Below, piece by piece: positions 8,590-18,627 of a stretch of 64,000 bases of DNA. The notes under the pieces are model-generated. The model worked only from the letters and a program-made list of their open reading frames with translations. It was not told where the DNA came from and made no database searches. Numbering within the stretch: position 1 is the first letter of the stretch; every line of letters starts with the position of its first letter. This DNA comes from Pseudoduganella namucuonensis. GTDB taxonomy: Bacteria > Pseudomonadota > Gammaproteobacteria > Burkholderiales > Burkholderiaceae_D. The translations under genes and the position numbers were made by a program. The stretch lies in NCBI RefSeq assembly GCF_900116645.1, contig NZ_FPBO01000039.1, positions 1-64,000 of the forward strand, given 5' to 3'.

Positions 8590-10790
8590 GGCATCCCGGC
8601 ACCGCCAGCCACCGCCGCGATCCGGTCCAGCACGTCGGACGCGGACTGCGGGATCGGCGTGCCGGGCCCGAAGATGCCTTGCACGCCCGCCTGGTACAGG
8701 AAGCCGTGGTCCTGCGCCGGCACCACGCCGCCCACGAACACCACGATGTCGTCCGCCCCCTCGGCGCGCAAGGCGTCGATCAGCGCCGGCACCAGCGTCT
8801 TGTGGCCGGCCGCCAGGGTCGATACGCCCACCGCGTGCACGTCGTTCTCGATGGCCTGCCGCGCCGCCTCCTCGGGCGTCTGGAACAGCGGCCCCAGGTC
8901 GACATCGAAGCCCAGGTCGGCGAAGGCCGAGGCCACCACCTTGGCGCCGCGGTCGTGCCCGTCCTGCCCCAGCTTGGCCACCATGATGCGGGGACGGCGC
9001 CCATGCTCGGCGGCGAAGGCCCGCACGCGCTCCTGCAGGCCTTCCCAGCCCTGGTCGCCCGCCAGCCCGGCGCCGTACACGCCGGACACGTTCTGGTTGC
9101 TGGCGCGGTGCCGGCCCCAGGCCAGCTCCAGCGCGTCCGACACCTCGCCCACGGTGGCGCGCAGCCGCGTGGCGCGCACCGCCAGTTCCAGCAGGTTGCC
9201 CTTGCCGTCGCAGGCGCAATCGGTCAGCGCCATCAGCGCCGCGCCCACCGCGTCCTGGTCGCGCCCGGCCCGTATGCGCGCCAGCCGCGCCACCTGCGAC
9301 GCCCGCACCGCCGTGTTGTCGATGGCGCGCGCCTCCACCGCGTCCTCGTTGTTTGCGCCTTCCTTGCTCTTGTATTTGTTGACGCCCACAATCACATCCT
9401 GCCCGCTGTCAATGCGTGCCTGCTTGGCGGCGGCGGCGGCCTCGATCTTCAGCTTGGCCCAGCCGCTGCCCACCGCCTTGGTCATGCCTCCCATCGCCTC
9501 CACCTCGGCGATGATGGCCCAGGCCGCGTCGGCCATGTCCTGCGTCAGCTTCTCCATCATGTAGGAGCCGGCCCAGGGATCGATCACCTTGCCGATCTGG
9601 GTCTCCTCCTGCAGGATCAGCTGCGTGTTGCGGGCGATGCGCGCGGCCGATTCGCTGGGCAGGGCGATGGCCTCGTCCAGCGAGTTGGTGTGCAGCGACT
9701 GCGTGCCGCCGAACACCGCCGCCATCGCCTCGATGGTGGTGCGCACCACGTTGTTGTACGGGTCTTGCACCGTCAGCGACCAGCCCGAGGTCTGGCAGTG
9801 GGTGCGCAGCATCAGCGACTTGGGCGACTTGGCGCCGAAGTCCTGCATCACGCGGCACCACAGCAGGCGCGCGGCGCGCAGCTTGGCCACTTCCTGGTAG
9901 AAATTCATGCCCACGCCGAAGAAGAACGACAGCCGCCCGGCGAAATCGTCGACGTCCATGCCGCTGGCGATGGCGGTGCGCACATACTCCATGCCGTCGG
10001 CCAGCGTGAAGGCCAGCTCCAGCGCCGGCGTCGCGCCGGCCTCCTGCATGTGGTAGCCGGAGATCGACACCGAATTGAATTTCGGCATGTGCCGCGCGGT
10101 GTAGGCGATGATGTCGGCCACCACGCGCATCGACGGCTCGGGCGGGTAGATATAGGTGTTGCGGACCATGAACTCCTTGAGGATGTCGTTCTGGATGGTC
10201 CCGGACAGTTGCGCCAAAGGCACACCCTGTTCCTCCGCCGCCACAATGTAGCCGGCCAGCACGGGCAGCACGGCGCCGTTCATGGTCATCGAGACGGACA
10301 CCTTGTCGAGCGCGATGCCGTCGAACAGGATCTTCATGTCCTCCACGGAATCGACCGCCACGCCGGCCTTGCCGACGTCGCCGGTCACGCGCGGGTGGTC
10401 GGAATCGTAGCCGCGGTGGGTGGCGAGGTCGAAGGCGACCGACACGCCCTGGCCGCCGCCGGCCAGCGTGCGGCGGTAGAAGGCGTTCGACTCCTCGGCG
10501 GTGGAAAAGCCCGCGTACTGCCGTATCGTCCAGGGCCGCGCGGCGTACATGCTGGCCTGCGGACCCCGTACGTACGGGGCGAAACCGGGCAGGGTGTCGG
10601 TAAAAGGCAACTCGGCCGTATCGGCGGCGGTGTACAGCGCCTGCAGGCGGATGCCGTCCGGCGTCACCGTGTCCAGCCCCGCCGCGTCCTGCCCGGGGGC
10701 CGACTTGGCGGCGGCGCGGCGCCAGTCGTCCAGGGTGGCCGCGGTGGCCGGTGCGGCTCCGGTGGCGGGCGCGGCGCGGTGTGTCGTCAT
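8586..10790 (-). CDS. Methylmalonyl-CoA mutase, B12-dependent
   Basis: A single-chain mutase of 734 residues interconverting (2R)-methylmalonyl-CoA and succinyl-CoA. An N-terminal TIM-barrel substrate domain (about 50-560) is recognised by [30 protein letters not shown] and [13 protein letters not shown]. The C-terminal cobalamin domain (about 600-734) has the base-off motif DGHDRG ([10 protein letters not shown]) and [16 protein letters not shown]. The length matches bacterial alpha subunits (ScpA/McmA) that work as homodimers. No beta subunit is nearby. It is followed by meaB with an ATGA overlap and faces the probable epimerase, which makes a compact propionyl-CoA/methylmalonyl-CoA module. 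Confidence 0.96.
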   Translation of the reverse strand: MTTHRAAPATGAAPATAATLDDWRRAAAKSAPGQDAAGLDTVTPDGIRLQALYTAADTAELPFTDTLPGFAPYVRGPQASMYAARPWTIRQYAGFSTAEESNAFYRRTLAGGGQGVSVAFDLATHRGYDSDHPRVTGDVGKAGVAVDSVEDMKILFDGIALDKVSVSMTMNGAVLPVLAGYIVAAEEQGVPLAQLSGTIQNDILKEFMVRNTYIYPPEPSMRVVADIIAYTARHMPKFNSVSISGYHMQEAGATPALELAFTLADGMEYVRTAIASGMDVDDFAGRLSFFFGVGMNFYQEVAKLRAARLLWCRVMQDFGAKSPKSLMLRTHCQTSGWSLTVQDPYNNVVRTTIEAMAAVFGGTQSLHTNSLDEAIALPSESAARIARNTQLILQEETQIGKVIDPWAGSYMMEKLTQDMADAAWAIIAEVEAMGGMTKAVGSGWAKLKIEAAAAAKQARIDSGQDVIVGVNKYKSKEGANNEDAVEARAIDNTAVRASQVARLARIRAGRDQDAVGAALMALTDCACDGKGNLLELAVRATRLRATVGEVSDALELAWGRHRASNQNVSGVYGAGLAGDQGWEGLQERVRAFAAEHGRRPRIMVAKLGQDGHDRGAKVVASAFADLGFDVDLGPLFQTPEEAARQAIENDVHAVGVSTLAAGHKTLVPALIDALRAEGADDIVVFVGGVVPAQDHGFLYQAGVQGIFGPGTPIPQSASDVLDRIAAVAGGAGMP

Positions 10791-10990
10791 GGCTGGGCTT
10801 TCCGAGGCTGTCAGGTTGAGCCGATTGTACCGTGCAGGCAGGGCGTTTCCTACCCCAAGTTACCGCGAGTTGCCGCCGAGCTGGCCCGGTTTACGGTCCC
10901 TTTTCCCAGTACCAAAAGGCCTGCCGCCTATGTTAGAGTCTAGCCTTCCCCCGTGCCAGCGGCCGGGTCTTTCGACTATCGTTCAACTCA

Positions 10991-11929
10991 ATGGCAGATA
11001 ACCAACCGTTCCAACCGTTCCAGCTGGACCGCAGCCGCTATCCCGGCCTGACCCGCATGGCCGACACGCTGCGCGCCAAGCACCGTTTCGCCGCCGACAT
11101 CGTCGACCGCGGCGCCGCCCTGTTCGGCGCGCCCTGGGCCGACGAGTTCGAGCCCGTGCTCAACGCGCTGTTCCCGACGGAGGAAGCGGTGGCCGCCGCC
11201 TGCAAGGGCTACGCCTCGTTCGCCATGCAGTCGATGCGCCTGCAGGCCGCCTTCGAGCGCGACCGCGCCTACAAGGCCAAGACCCACGAGCAGGCCTCCA
11301 GCGAGGTGTACTTCAACGAAGAACACATGATGCAGGAGTACCTGCCCGGCCTGTTGCTGTCGCACTTCCTGTGGCCGCACCACTACCGCCAGCTGCAGTT
11401 CTTCGACAGCGCCTTCGTGCAGGCCATGCGCGTGGCCGGCGCCCGCTCCTTCATGGAGGTGGGCATCGGCACCGGCCTGTATTCCGGCCTGCTGCTGCGC
11501 AAGCTGCCCGGCATCACCGGCGTCGGCCTGGACATCAGCCCCTCGTCGCAGCGCTTCACCGAGACGCAGCTGGGCGCGCTGGGCGTGGCCGACCGCTACC
11601 GCACCGAGCTGCGCGACGTGACCGCCGAGCCGCTCGAGCCCAAGGCCGACTGGCTGGTCTGCGTGGAGGTGCTGGAGCACCTGGACGATCCGGTGGCCTT
11701 CCTGCGCGGCCTGCGCCGCAACATGGCGCCCGGCGCCAAGGCCTTCATCACGGCCGCGCTGAACGCGGCCCACGCCGACCACATCTACCTGTACCGCAAT
11801 GGCGACGAGGTGCTGGCCCACCTGCTGGAGGCCGGCTTCACGCTGGAGCAGTCCTTCATCGGCTCGGCCTACAAGCCGTCCGCGGCCGGCGTGCCGGTGC
11901 CGGAGGCGGCCGCCTTCGTGGTGTTCTGA
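10991..11929 (+). CDS. SAM-dependent methyltransferase (class I)
   Basis: A 312-residue protein with a class I Rossmann methyltransferase core at about 145-260: motif I FMEVGIGTGLYSG, the acidic strand VGLDISPSS, and the post-motif CVEVLEHLDDP. The first 140 residues are a helical region I cannot assign. It is the first gene of the ten-gene + strand acyl-pathway cluster, and starts about 200 bases from the divergent mutase gene. It might methylate the acyl chain or the sugar made by the cluster, but its substrate is unknown. Confidence 0.8.
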   Translation: MADNQPFQPFQLDRSRYPGLTRMADTLRAKHRFAADIVDRGAALFGAPWADEFEPVLNALFPTEEAVAAACKGYASFAMQSMRLQAAFERDRAYKAKTHEQASSEVYFNEEHMMQEYLPGLLLSHFLWPHHYRQLQFFDSAFVQAMRVAGARSFMEVGIGTGLYSGLLLRKLPGITGVGLDISPSSQRFTETQLGALGVADRYRTELRDVTAEPLEPKADWLVCVEVLEHLDDPVAFLRGLRRNMAPGAKAFITAALNAAHADHIYLYRNGDEVLAHLLEAGFTLEQSFIGSAYKPSAAGVPVPEAAAFVVF

Positions 11930-11973
11930 CGCGCGTTTGCGCATCGGCTTGTGTATCGATTGAACGAGGTGCT

Positions 11974-12549
11974 ATGACTACCCTGGAAGGCGAATTCGTC
12001 AACCTGCGTCCGCTGCGAGTGGCGGACGCCGAGATCACGCTGTCCTGGCGCCGGGCCCAGCGTGCCCGCTTCCTCAACGCCGGCGCCGCCAGCGTCGAGC
12101 AGCAGGCGGCCTGGATCGCCGGCCGTCCGGCCTCCGAATACAACTTCATCATCGAGTTGAAAAACGGCAGGCCGATCGGCATGCTGTCGCTGACCGGCAT
12201 CGACCTGGCCAACCGCCACGGCGAACCCGGACGCTTCCTGATCGGCGACGAGGAGGGCGCCAAGGGCGTGCCGGCCGCCGTCGAGGCCATGAAGCTGCTG
12301 TACAAGCTGGCCTTCGAGGACTTGGGCCTGGTGCGCGTGTGCGGCATCATCGCCGCCAACAACACGCTGATGGTCAAGTGGCAGAAATACCTGGGCATGA
12401 AGGAAGAGGGGCGCCTGCGCAACCACCTGTGCCAGGACGGCGAGTTCCAGGACGCCGTCTACCTCGCCCTGCTGGTGGAGGACTACCGCAAGACCTCGCT
12501 GCCCCGCATGAACGTATTGATCAACGCCGCGCGCCCGCGCGCCGCGTAA
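11974..12549 (+). CDS. GNAT-family N-acyltransferase
   Basis: 191 residues with the RimJ/PseH-like GNAT pattern: start VNLRPLRVADAEITLSWRR, core RFLIGDEEGAKGVPAAVEAM and acceptor segment AANNTLMVKWQKYLGM. GNAT enzymes related to PseH and WecD acylate the amino group of nucleotide-linked amino sugars. With FdtA/FdtB-type genes converging on this cluster, I infer it may attach the cluster's acyl group to the 3-amino sugar. The start ATG at 11974 follows an upstream gaacgaggt that can serve as ribosome binding site. Acetyl transfer to another substrate remains possible. Confidence 0.75.
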   Translation: MTTLEGEFVNLRPLRVADAEITLSWRRAQRARFLNAGAASVEQQAAWIAGRPASEYNFIIELKNGRPIGMLSLTGIDLANRHGEPGRFLIGDEEGAKGVPAAVEAMKLLYKLAFEDLGLVRVCGIIAANNTLMVKWQKYLGMKEEGRLRNHLCQDGEFQDAVYLALLVEDYRKTSLPRMNVLINAARPRAA

Positions 12550-12575
12550 GAAGAACCAACCAACAAGGAACCACC

Positions 12576-12872
12576 ATGCTGACCCAAGACGCCATCCACG
12601 GCATCATCCTGCAAGCCCTGAACAACATCAACGACGAGCGCGGCCCCGACGAGCAGCTGGTGGTCGGCCTGGACACGCGCCTGTTCGGTGCGGATGCGGT
12701 GCTGGACTCGCTGTCGCTGGTGTCCGTCATCGTCGACGTGGAAGCCGCCGTTTCGGACGCCTCCGGCCGCGAAATCAGCCTCACCGACGACCGCGCCATG
12801 AGCCAGCCGGTGTCGCCGTTCACCGACGTCAACGCGCTGACCGCCTACATCCAGCAACTGCTGTCGGAATGA
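12576..12872 (+). CDS. Acyl carrier protein
   Basis: A 98-residue acidic protein with the carrier signature VLDSLSLV, where Ser in DSL is the phosphopantetheine site (near residue 46). It is slightly longer than fatty-acid AcpP. A purine-rich ribosome site (aacaaggaa) precedes the ATG. The next gene, a reductase, starts within its stop codon (ATGA). It probably carries the acyl intermediate in this cluster together with the second carrier at 18378-18620. Confidence 0.88.
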   Translation: MLTQDAIHGIILQALNNINDERGPDEQLVVGLDTRLFGADAVLDSLSLVSVIVDVEAAVSDASGREISLTDDRAMSQPVSPFTDVNALTAYIQQLLSE

Positions 12873-13609
12873 GCGCAGGCATCGACGCCGGCGCGGGCGG
12901 TGGCGCCTACGCCGGCAAGCTGGCGCTGGTCACCGGCAGCCGGCGCGGCGTGGGCCTGCTGATCGCCGAGCATATCCTGAAGCACGGCGGCCGCGTGGCC
13001 GGCTTCGCGCGCGGCGAGTCGACGATAGACCATCCGGACTACCACCACTTCCAGGTCGACGTGGGCGATCCCGCCTCCGTGCAGCAAGGCTTCGCCGCGC
13101 TGAAGAAGGTGACGGACGCGGTGCACATCGTGGTCAACAACGCGGCCGTGCTGACGTCGCAGTATTCGATGATCATGCCGCCCGCCGCCGCGCAGGCCAT
13201 GCTGAACACCAACCTGATGGGCGCCTTCATGGTCTCGCGCGAGGCGTCGAAGATGATGCGCAAGGGGAAATGGGGCCGCATCATCAACATCAGCTCCATG
13301 GCCGTCAGCCTGGAGCCGATCGGCGATTCGGTGTACGCCGCCAGCAAGGCCGGCCTCACCACGCTGGCCAATGTGATGGCCAAGGAACTGGCGCCGCTGA
13401 ACATCACCTGCAATTCGCTGGCCGTCAGCGCCATCAAGACCGACATGCTGTCCCAGCTCCCGCAGGACAAGATCGCGCAGGTGATCGCCGGCCTGCCCAT
13501 CCCGCGCTTCGCGGAAGCGGACGACATCCTCAACGTGCTGGACTTCCTGGCCTCCGAGCGCAGCTCCTACATCACCGCGCAGACCATCTACCTGGGCGGA
13601 GTGAACTGA
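12869..13609 (+). CDS. Short-chain dehydrogenase/reductase (FabG-like)
   Basis: 246 residues of SDR fold: cofactor motif TGSRRGVG (near residue 22), NNAAV, catalytic Ser in INISSMAV, and YAASK. The C-terminal YITAQTIYLGG resembles the end of FabG-type beta-ketoacyl-ACP reductases. It overlaps the carrier-protein gene by four bases. The likely role is NAD(P)H reduction of a ketoacyl-ACP made by the ketoacyl synthase downstream. Confidence 0.85.
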   Translation: MSAGIDAGAGGGAYAGKLALVTGSRRGVGLLIAEHILKHGGRVAGFARGESTIDHPDYHHFQVDVGDPASVQQGFAALKKVTDAVHIVVNNAAVLTSQYSMIMPPAAAQAMLNTNLMGAFMVSREASKMMRKGKWGRIINISSMAVSLEPIGDSVYAASKAGLTTLANVMAKELAPLNITCNSLAVSAIKTDMLSQLPQDKIAQVIAGLPIPRFAEADDILNVLDFLASERSSYITAQTIYLGGVN

Positions 13610-13610
13610 C

Positions 13611-14285
13611 ATGGCCACCGTAGTCGGCAACTGGGGCGGCGGCAATGTCTGGCGCGTCACCAGCGGCGTGTTCCCGTCCAACGCCTATTTCTGCGAGGCC
13701 GACGTGCCGGGCGGCGGCATCCTGATCGACGCCGGACTGGATGGCGCCACCATCGACGCCGAACTGTCCGAGCATGGCCTGCGGCCGCACGCGGTGTACT
13801 GCACCCATGGCCATTTCGACCACGCCGGCAGCGCCTCGCATTTCCAGAACAAGTACGGATGTGAAGTCTTTATCCACAAGGCGGACACGCGCATCCTGAA
13901 AGCGTCGAATTTCATGCTGATGGCCATCAAGATTCCCGCCAAAGTGACGTTGCCGCAGGTGACCTGGGTGGAATCGGGCTTCACCGCCGACATCGCGGGC
14001 CACACGCTGCGCTACGTGTCCGCGCCGGGCCACACGCCCGGCTCCTGCGTGCTGGAGATCGGCGACGCCTGGTTCACGGGCGACACGCTGTATGCCAAAG
14101 GCGTAGGCTTGTCCCACCTGCCGGGCGAGGACCACGAGCTGCTCAAGGAAAGCATCACGGCGCTGTGGCCGGATTTGATCGCCGGCCGCACCATCTACCC
14201 GGGCCACGGCGACACCGCCGACGGCGTCGCCGTACGAACGCTCAACGGCGCATTACTAACATTCATGGGGCTTGCCGCATCGTGA
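13611..14285 (+). CDS. MBL-fold hydrolase (glyoxalase II-like)
   Basis: 224 residues with the metal motif THGHFDHAGS (HxHxDH), then SAPGHTPGSCVLEIGD with the third His, FTGDTLY, and IYPGHGD with the fourth. The pattern is that of glyoxalase II-like thioesterases. It starts two bases after the reductase stop. In this cluster it could release or proofread acyl thioesters on the carrier protein. That role is inferred from context only. Confidence 0.8.
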   Translation: MATVVGNWGGGNVWRVTSGVFPSNAYFCEADVPGGGILIDAGLDGATIDAELSEHGLRPHAVYCTHGHFDHAGSASHFQNKYGCEVFIHKADTRILKASNFMLMAIKIPAKVTLPQVTWVESGFTADIAGHTLRYVSAPGHTPGSCVLEIGDAWFTGDTLYAKGVGLSHLPGEDHELLKESITALWPDLIAGRTIYPGHGDTADGVAVRTLNGALLTFMGLAAS

Positions 14286-15307
14286 GCAATTTCGTTTTAC
14301 CCGCCATCACCATTTCAGGCGTCGGCCACCACCTGCCCACGCAGGCCGAGGACAACGCCACCCTGTGCCGCAACCTGGAGGTGACGCCCGAGTGGATCGT
14401 CGAGAAGACCGGCATCGAGCAGCGCTACATCGCCGGTCCGGACGAAAGCGCGTCCGGCTACGCCGTGCTGGCGGCCCAGCGCGCGCTGGACATGGCGGGC
14501 GTGCAGGCTTCCGAGGTGGACCTGATCATCGCCTGCACCTTCTCCGGCGACTACATCTTCCCGCCGCTGTCGGCCAAGGTGCAGCATGACTTGAAGGCGG
14601 CCAACGCGCAGATCTTCGACCTGCAGGCCAATTGCACCGGCTTCGTCACCGGCCTCACGGTGGCCAGCGACCGCATGCGGGTCGACCCGAGCGTGCGCCA
14701 CGCGCTGGTGATCGGCGTCGAGTTCCTGTCGCGCTATATCGACCGCGGCGACGTCAACACCGCCATCTACCTGAGCGACGGCGCGGGCGCGGCGGTGCTG
14801 AGCCGCGCCGACGACCCGGCCGACGGCATCAAGTCCTCCGCCTTCCACACCGACAGCTCGAACTACGAATCGGTGCGCATGCGCGGCGGCGGCTCCAGCC
14901 ACCCGCTGCAAAAGCGCGAATACGATCCCGCCATCGACCTGATGGAGATGAACGGCATCGCCACCTGGAAGCAGGCCATCACCCACTTGCCGCGCGTGGT
15001 GCGCAAGGCCTGCGAGAAGAGCGCGGTGGAGCTGGCCTCCGTCGATTTCCTGCTGTTCCACCAGGCGAACCTGCGCATGATCGAATACATCGTGCGCAAG
15101 ATGGGCTTCGACCTGTCCAAGACCTACACCAACGTGGCGCGGGTCGGCAACACCGGCTCGGCCTCGCTGGCCATCGCGATGAGCGAGGCGGTGGAGAAGG
15201 GCTTGCTGAAGAATGGCGACACGGTGGTGCTGGCGGCGGTGGGCGCCGGCTTCAACTTCGGCGCCTCCGTGTGGCGCTGGGCCATGCCCGCGAAGAAAGG
15301 CGGCTGA
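14282..15307 (+). CDS. 3-oxoacyl-ACP synthase III (FabH-like)
   Basis: 341 residues from GTG 14282, chosen because it overlaps the previous stop codon and gives the family N-terminus (ITISGVGHHLPT). The catalytic triad is visible: Cys near 118 (QANCTGFVTG), His near 260 (LFHQANLRMI) and Asn near 290 (VGNTGSAS). FabH-type enzymes condense an acyl-CoA or acyl starter with malonyl-ACP. This copy lies among acyl-pathway genes rather than in a fab operon, which suggests it builds a dedicated short acyl group. Similar enzymes occur in flagellin glycosylation islands of Pseudomonas that make acylated amino sugars. Confidence 0.88.
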   Translation: MSNFVLPAITISGVGHHLPTQAEDNATLCRNLEVTPEWIVEKTGIEQRYIAGPDESASGYAVLAAQRALDMAGVQASEVDLIIACTFSGDYIFPPLSAKVQHDLKAANAQIFDLQANCTGFVTGLTVASDRMRVDPSVRHALVIGVEFLSRYIDRGDVNTAIYLSDGAGAAVLSRADDPADGIKSSAFHTDSSNYESVRMRGGGSSHPLQKREYDPAIDLMEMNGIATWKQAITHLPRVVRKACEKSAVELASVDFLLFHQANLRMIEYIVRKMGFDLSKTYTNVARVGNTGSASLAIAMSEAVEKGLLKNGDTVVLAAVGAGFNFGASVWRWAMPAKKGG

Positions 15308-15308
15308 C

Positions 15309-16502
15309 ATGTTCAAGGATTACGACGCGATCCAGGTGGGCGAGACCCACTCGCTGGAAAAGACCATCACCGAAGCCGACGTGCGCAAGTTCGTCGAGAT
15401 GACGGGCGACGACAACCCGCTGCACGTGGACCGCGCCTACGCAGAGACCACGGCCTTCAAGGACATCGTGGTGCACGGCATGCTGGGCGCCTCCTTCATC
15501 TCCACCGTGATCGGCACCAAGCTGCCCGGCACGGGCGCGCTGTGGGTGTCGCAGAACATCGAATTCCTGCTGCCGGTGCGCCTGGGCGACGTGCTGACCG
15601 TCAGCTGCACGGTGCTCAAGAAGCACGACCGCGAGCGCTTGCTGGAACTGGACACGCGCATCGTCAACCAGCACAAGCAGCTGATCCTCACCGGCACCGG
15701 CAAGGTCAAGGTCTTGACCACGGCGGCGCCGGAAGCGCCGGCGGCGCAGGAGGCGCGTCCGCGCGCGGCCATCGTCACCGGCGGCGCCGGCGGCATCGGC
15801 AAGGCTATCTGCCTGCGCCTGGCGAGGGACGGCTACAACGTGGTGGTGAACTACCGCGGCCAGGCCGACCGCGCCAAGCGGATCGTCGAGGAAATCAACG
15901 CGGGCGAGGGCGGCCGCGCCGTCGCCGTGCAGGCGGACATCGCCACCGAGGCGGGCGCGCAGGCGCTGTACCAGGCGGCGGTGCGCGCCTTCGGCGAAGT
16001 GAGCGTGCTGGTGAACAACGCCTCGCCGCACATCAATCCCAAGCCCTTCGGCGCGACCGAATGGAGCGACGTGCAGCAGCAGATCGACGTGCAGGTCAAG
16101 GGCGCGTTCCTGATGACCGGCGCGGTGGTGCCGGAAATGAGCGCCCGCAAGTTCGGCCGCATTGTCAACATCACCTCGCAGGTGCTGGACGGGCAGCCTT
16201 CCGTCAGCTGGACCGGCTACGCCATGGCCAAGGGCGCGCTGGCGGTGTTCTCGAACTATATGGCCGCCGAGCTGGGGCCGCAGGGCATCACGGTGAACTG
16301 CGTGTCGCCGGGCATGTGCGAGACCACGCTGATCGGCGACATCTCGGAAAAGGCGCAGCTGATGATCGCGCGCCAGACCCCGCTGCGCCGCCTGGCCAAG
16401 CCGGCCGACGTGGCCGCCGCCGTGGCCTACCTGGTGTCCGACGACGCCGGCTTCGTCACCGGCGACACCGTCGCCGTCAACGGCGGGATGGCGATCCGAT
16501 GA
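15309..16502 (+). CDS. MaoC dehydratase-SDR reductase fusion
   Basis: A 397-residue two-domain enzyme. Residues 1-140 are a MaoC/PhaJ hot-dog domain with the hydratase motif GDDNPLHVDRAYAE (Asp and His catalytic positions) and VVHGML. After an Ala/Pro/Glu linker, residues about 150-397 are an SDR reductase with TGGAGGIG, NNAS, ITSQ and YAMAK. The fusion would carry hydration/dehydration and reduction of a carrier-bound acyl chain in one polypeptide. It starts one base after the ketoacyl synthase stop, and the next gene starts inside its stop codon. Confidence 0.87.
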   Translation: MFKDYDAIQVGETHSLEKTITEADVRKFVEMTGDDNPLHVDRAYAETTAFKDIVVHGMLGASFISTVIGTKLPGTGALWVSQNIEFLLPVRLGDVLTVSCTVLKKHDRERLLELDTRIVNQHKQLILTGTGKVKVLTTAAPEAPAAQEARPRAAIVTGGAGGIGKAICLRLARDGYNVVVNYRGQADRAKRIVEEINAGEGGRAVAVQADIATEAGAQALYQAAVRAFGEVSVLVNNASPHINPKPFGATEWSDVQQQIDVQVKGAFLMTGAVVPEMSARKFGRIVNITSQVLDGQPSVSWTGYAMAKGALAVFSNYMAAELGPQGITVNCVSPGMCETTLIGDISEKAQLMIARQTPLRRLAKPADVAAAVAYLVSDDAGFVTGDTVAVNGGMAIR

Positions 16503-18388
16503 GCGAGGCATTGAACGACAAAGGCGGCGTGCCGCCAGGCGTGGCCGCCACCGCCGGCGCCGCGGCGTCGAGCCCGGCGCTGGCCGAACGTGAAGCCGCG
16601 CTGGCCGTGCTGGCCAAGGCCGACAGCACCATGACGCAGCTGCTGCAGGCCATCGCCACGCTGGAGAAAGGCGAAGGTCCGGGCGCGCCCGCCCGCCGCC
16701 TGACCATCGGCCTGTCCTCGTCGGCGACGATAGACCTGCTGGGCACCTACCTGCGCAAGCATGGCCTGCTGGCCGGGGCCCGCGTCGACATCGTGCCGGG
16801 CAATTACGACGACCCCATCGGCGACGTCGAGCGCTTCACGGCGCAGGGCGTGCGGCACATGGTGATGCTGCCCTTCTTCGACACCCTGCTGCCCGCCTTC
16901 GAGTCGCAGCTGGACGGCATGGCGCCGGACGCCATCGCCGCCAAGGAATTCGAGATCCGCTCGCGCTACCGCCTGGCCTTCGAGAACGCCAAGGGCATGG
17001 ACAGCGTCTGGCTGGCGACCTTCCACCGCATGACGCCCCCCGCCTCGCCCGATGGCCGCGACAGCGTGGCGGCCGTCCTGGAGCGCTTCAACGCGGCCTT
17101 GCGCGACGAGGCCGGCCAGCACGCCAACATCCGCGTCATCGACAGCGATGAGGTCCTGCGCGCGGTCGGCCAGGCCGCCGCCTTCGACACGCGCTTCTAC
17201 TACCGTAACAAGGCCCCCTACACCGGCGCCTACATGAACGAGTTGGCGCGCCGCATCGCCGCCAGCGCGCGCGGCTTCGGCGCCCACTTCCACAAGGTGC
17301 TGGCGCTGGATTGCGACAACACGCTGTGGGGCGGCGTGATCGGCGAGGATCTGCTGAACGGCATCAAGCTCGGTCCCCACGACTACCCCGGCAACATCTA
17401 TTGGCGCGTGCAGCAGGAAATCGCCGCGCTGGAGCGCAGCGGCATCCTGCTCTGCCTGTGCACCAAGAACAACCCGGCCGACGTCGAGGAAGTGCTGCGC
17501 GACCATCCGGACATGGTGCTGCGCGAACGGCACATCGTGGCGCGCAAGGTGAACTGGGAAGACAAGGCCTCCAACCTGCGCGCGCTGGCGCGGGAACTGA
17601 ACGTGGGCCTGGACAGCATCGTGTTCCTGGACGACTCGTCCTTCGAATGCGAGGCCGTGCGCCAGCAACTGCCGATGGTGAAGACGGTGCAGGTGCCCGC
17701 CACGTTGTCCGAGTATCCGCGCGTGGTGGCGCAGCTGAAGGAACTGTTCCTGGCCGGCGGCATCTCCGCCGACAGCAAGGGCAAGACGGAACAGTACCGC
17801 CAGCGCGCCAGCGCCGAGGAGCTGAAGGCGCAATTCGGCACGCAGGAGGACTACCTGGCCTCGCTGCAACTGACCGTGCAGCTGAGCCGCAACGCCCGCG
17901 CCAGCGCCGCCCGCATCAGCGAACTGTCGCAGAAATCCAACCAGTTCAACCTCACCACGCGGCGCTACAGCGTGGCCGAGATCGAGCGGATGATGGACGA
18001 CCATGGCGGCGACCATGGCCACGCCGTCTATTCGCTGGTGGTCGGCGACAAGTTCGGCAGCGCCGGCCTGACCGGCGTGGCCACCTTGCGCTACGAGGGC
18101 GAGGTGGCCCACGTCGACAACTTCTTCATGAGCTGCCGCGTGATCGGGCGCGGCGTCGAGACGGGCATCTGGTCCCGCATTCTCGACGACGCCGTCGCGC
18201 GCGGCTGCACCGAACTGCGCGCGGAATACATCCCCAGCGCGAAAAACGCCCAGGTGGCGGACTTTTACGACCGCCTGGGCCTGCCCTTACTGGCCGAAAC
18301 CGCCGAAGGTGTGCGACGATACGGTATCGCCGCGGCCGGTTTCGCCGCTCCCGCCAATCCCTGGATAGAGATGACTTATGTTGAATGA
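16499..18388 (+). CDS. FkbH-like HAD-IIIC protein (glyceryl-ACP loading type)
   Basis: 629 residues. Residues about 60-240 resemble the SGNH-like N-terminal region of FkbH proteins. Residues 265-420 are the HAD domain with LALDCDNTLWGGVIGEDL (Asp near 271 nucleophile), LCTKNN and FLDDSSFE. The C-terminal 450-620 is GNAT-like (SCRVIGRGVETGIWSRIL, YIPSAKNAQVADFY). Characterised FkbH/OzmB-type enzymes take glycerate from 1,3-bisphosphoglycerate, dephosphorylate it and load it on a carrier protein. The next gene, a carrier protein, overlaps it by 11 bases, which fits that pairing. An N-terminal Ala-rich stretch of 45 residues is low complexity. Confidence 0.88.
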   Translation: MSEALNDKGGVPPGVAATAGAAASSPALAEREAALAVLAKADSTMTQLLQAIATLEKGEGPGAPARRLTIGLSSSATIDLLGTYLRKHGLLAGARVDIVPGNYDDPIGDVERFTAQGVRHMVMLPFFDTLLPAFESQLDGMAPDAIAAKEFEIRSRYRLAFENAKGMDSVWLATFHRMTPPASPDGRDSVAAVLERFNAALRDEAGQHANIRVIDSDEVLRAVGQAAAFDTRFYYRNKAPYTGAYMNELARRIAASARGFGAHFHKVLALDCDNTLWGGVIGEDLLNGIKLGPHDYPGNIYWRVQQEIAALERSGILLCLCTKNNPADVEEVLRDHPDMVLRERHIVARKVNWEDKASNLRALARELNVGLDSIVFLDDSSFECEAVRQQLPMVKTVQVPATLSEYPRVVAQLKELFLAGGISADSKGKTEQYRQRASAEELKAQFGTQEDYLASLQLTVQLSRNARASAARISELSQKSNQFNLTTRRYSVAEIERMMDDHGGDHGHAVYSLVVGDKFGSAGLTGVATLRYEGEVAHVDNFFMSCRVIGRGVETGIWSRILDDAVARGCTELRAEYIPSAKNAQVADFYDRLGLPLLAETAEGVRRYGIAAAGFAAPANPWIEMTYVE

Positions 18389-18620
18389 AGACGCACTGAA
18401 ACAAGTAATGGGCACCCTGCTGAACGTGGACCCGGCCAGCATCGGCCCGGACGCCAGCATGGACACCATCGAGAGCTGGGATTCGCTGCGCCATATGAAC
18501 CTGGTGCTGGCGCTGGAGGAGGAATTCAAGGTCTCGATTCCGGACGAGGACGCGGGCAACATCACCTCCTACCAGCTGATCAAGCTGGTGCTGGAAGACC
18601 TGCTCAAGGCCAAGGGCTGA
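18378..18620 (+). CDS. Acyl carrier protein paired with the FkbH-like enzyme
   Basis: 80 residues with the carrier signature ESWDSLRHMNLVLALEEEF; Ser of DSL (near 36) is the phosphopantetheine site. It overlaps the FkbH-like gene and is followed after seven bases by an AMP-dependent ligase. Small carriers beside FkbH genes receive the glyceryl unit, so this one is the likely partner, while the 98-residue carrier upstream may serve chain elongation. Confidence 0.9.
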   Translation: MLNEDALKQVMGTLLNVDPASIGPDASMDTIESWDSLRHMNLVLALEEEFKVSIPDEDAGNITSYQLIKLVLEDLLKAKG

Positions 18621-18627
18621 GGCGCAT

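Noticed and set aside
8559-10943. Long + strand frame antisense to the mutase
   Set aside because: High-GC shadow frame; the - strand protein matches methylmalonyl-CoA mutase throughout.
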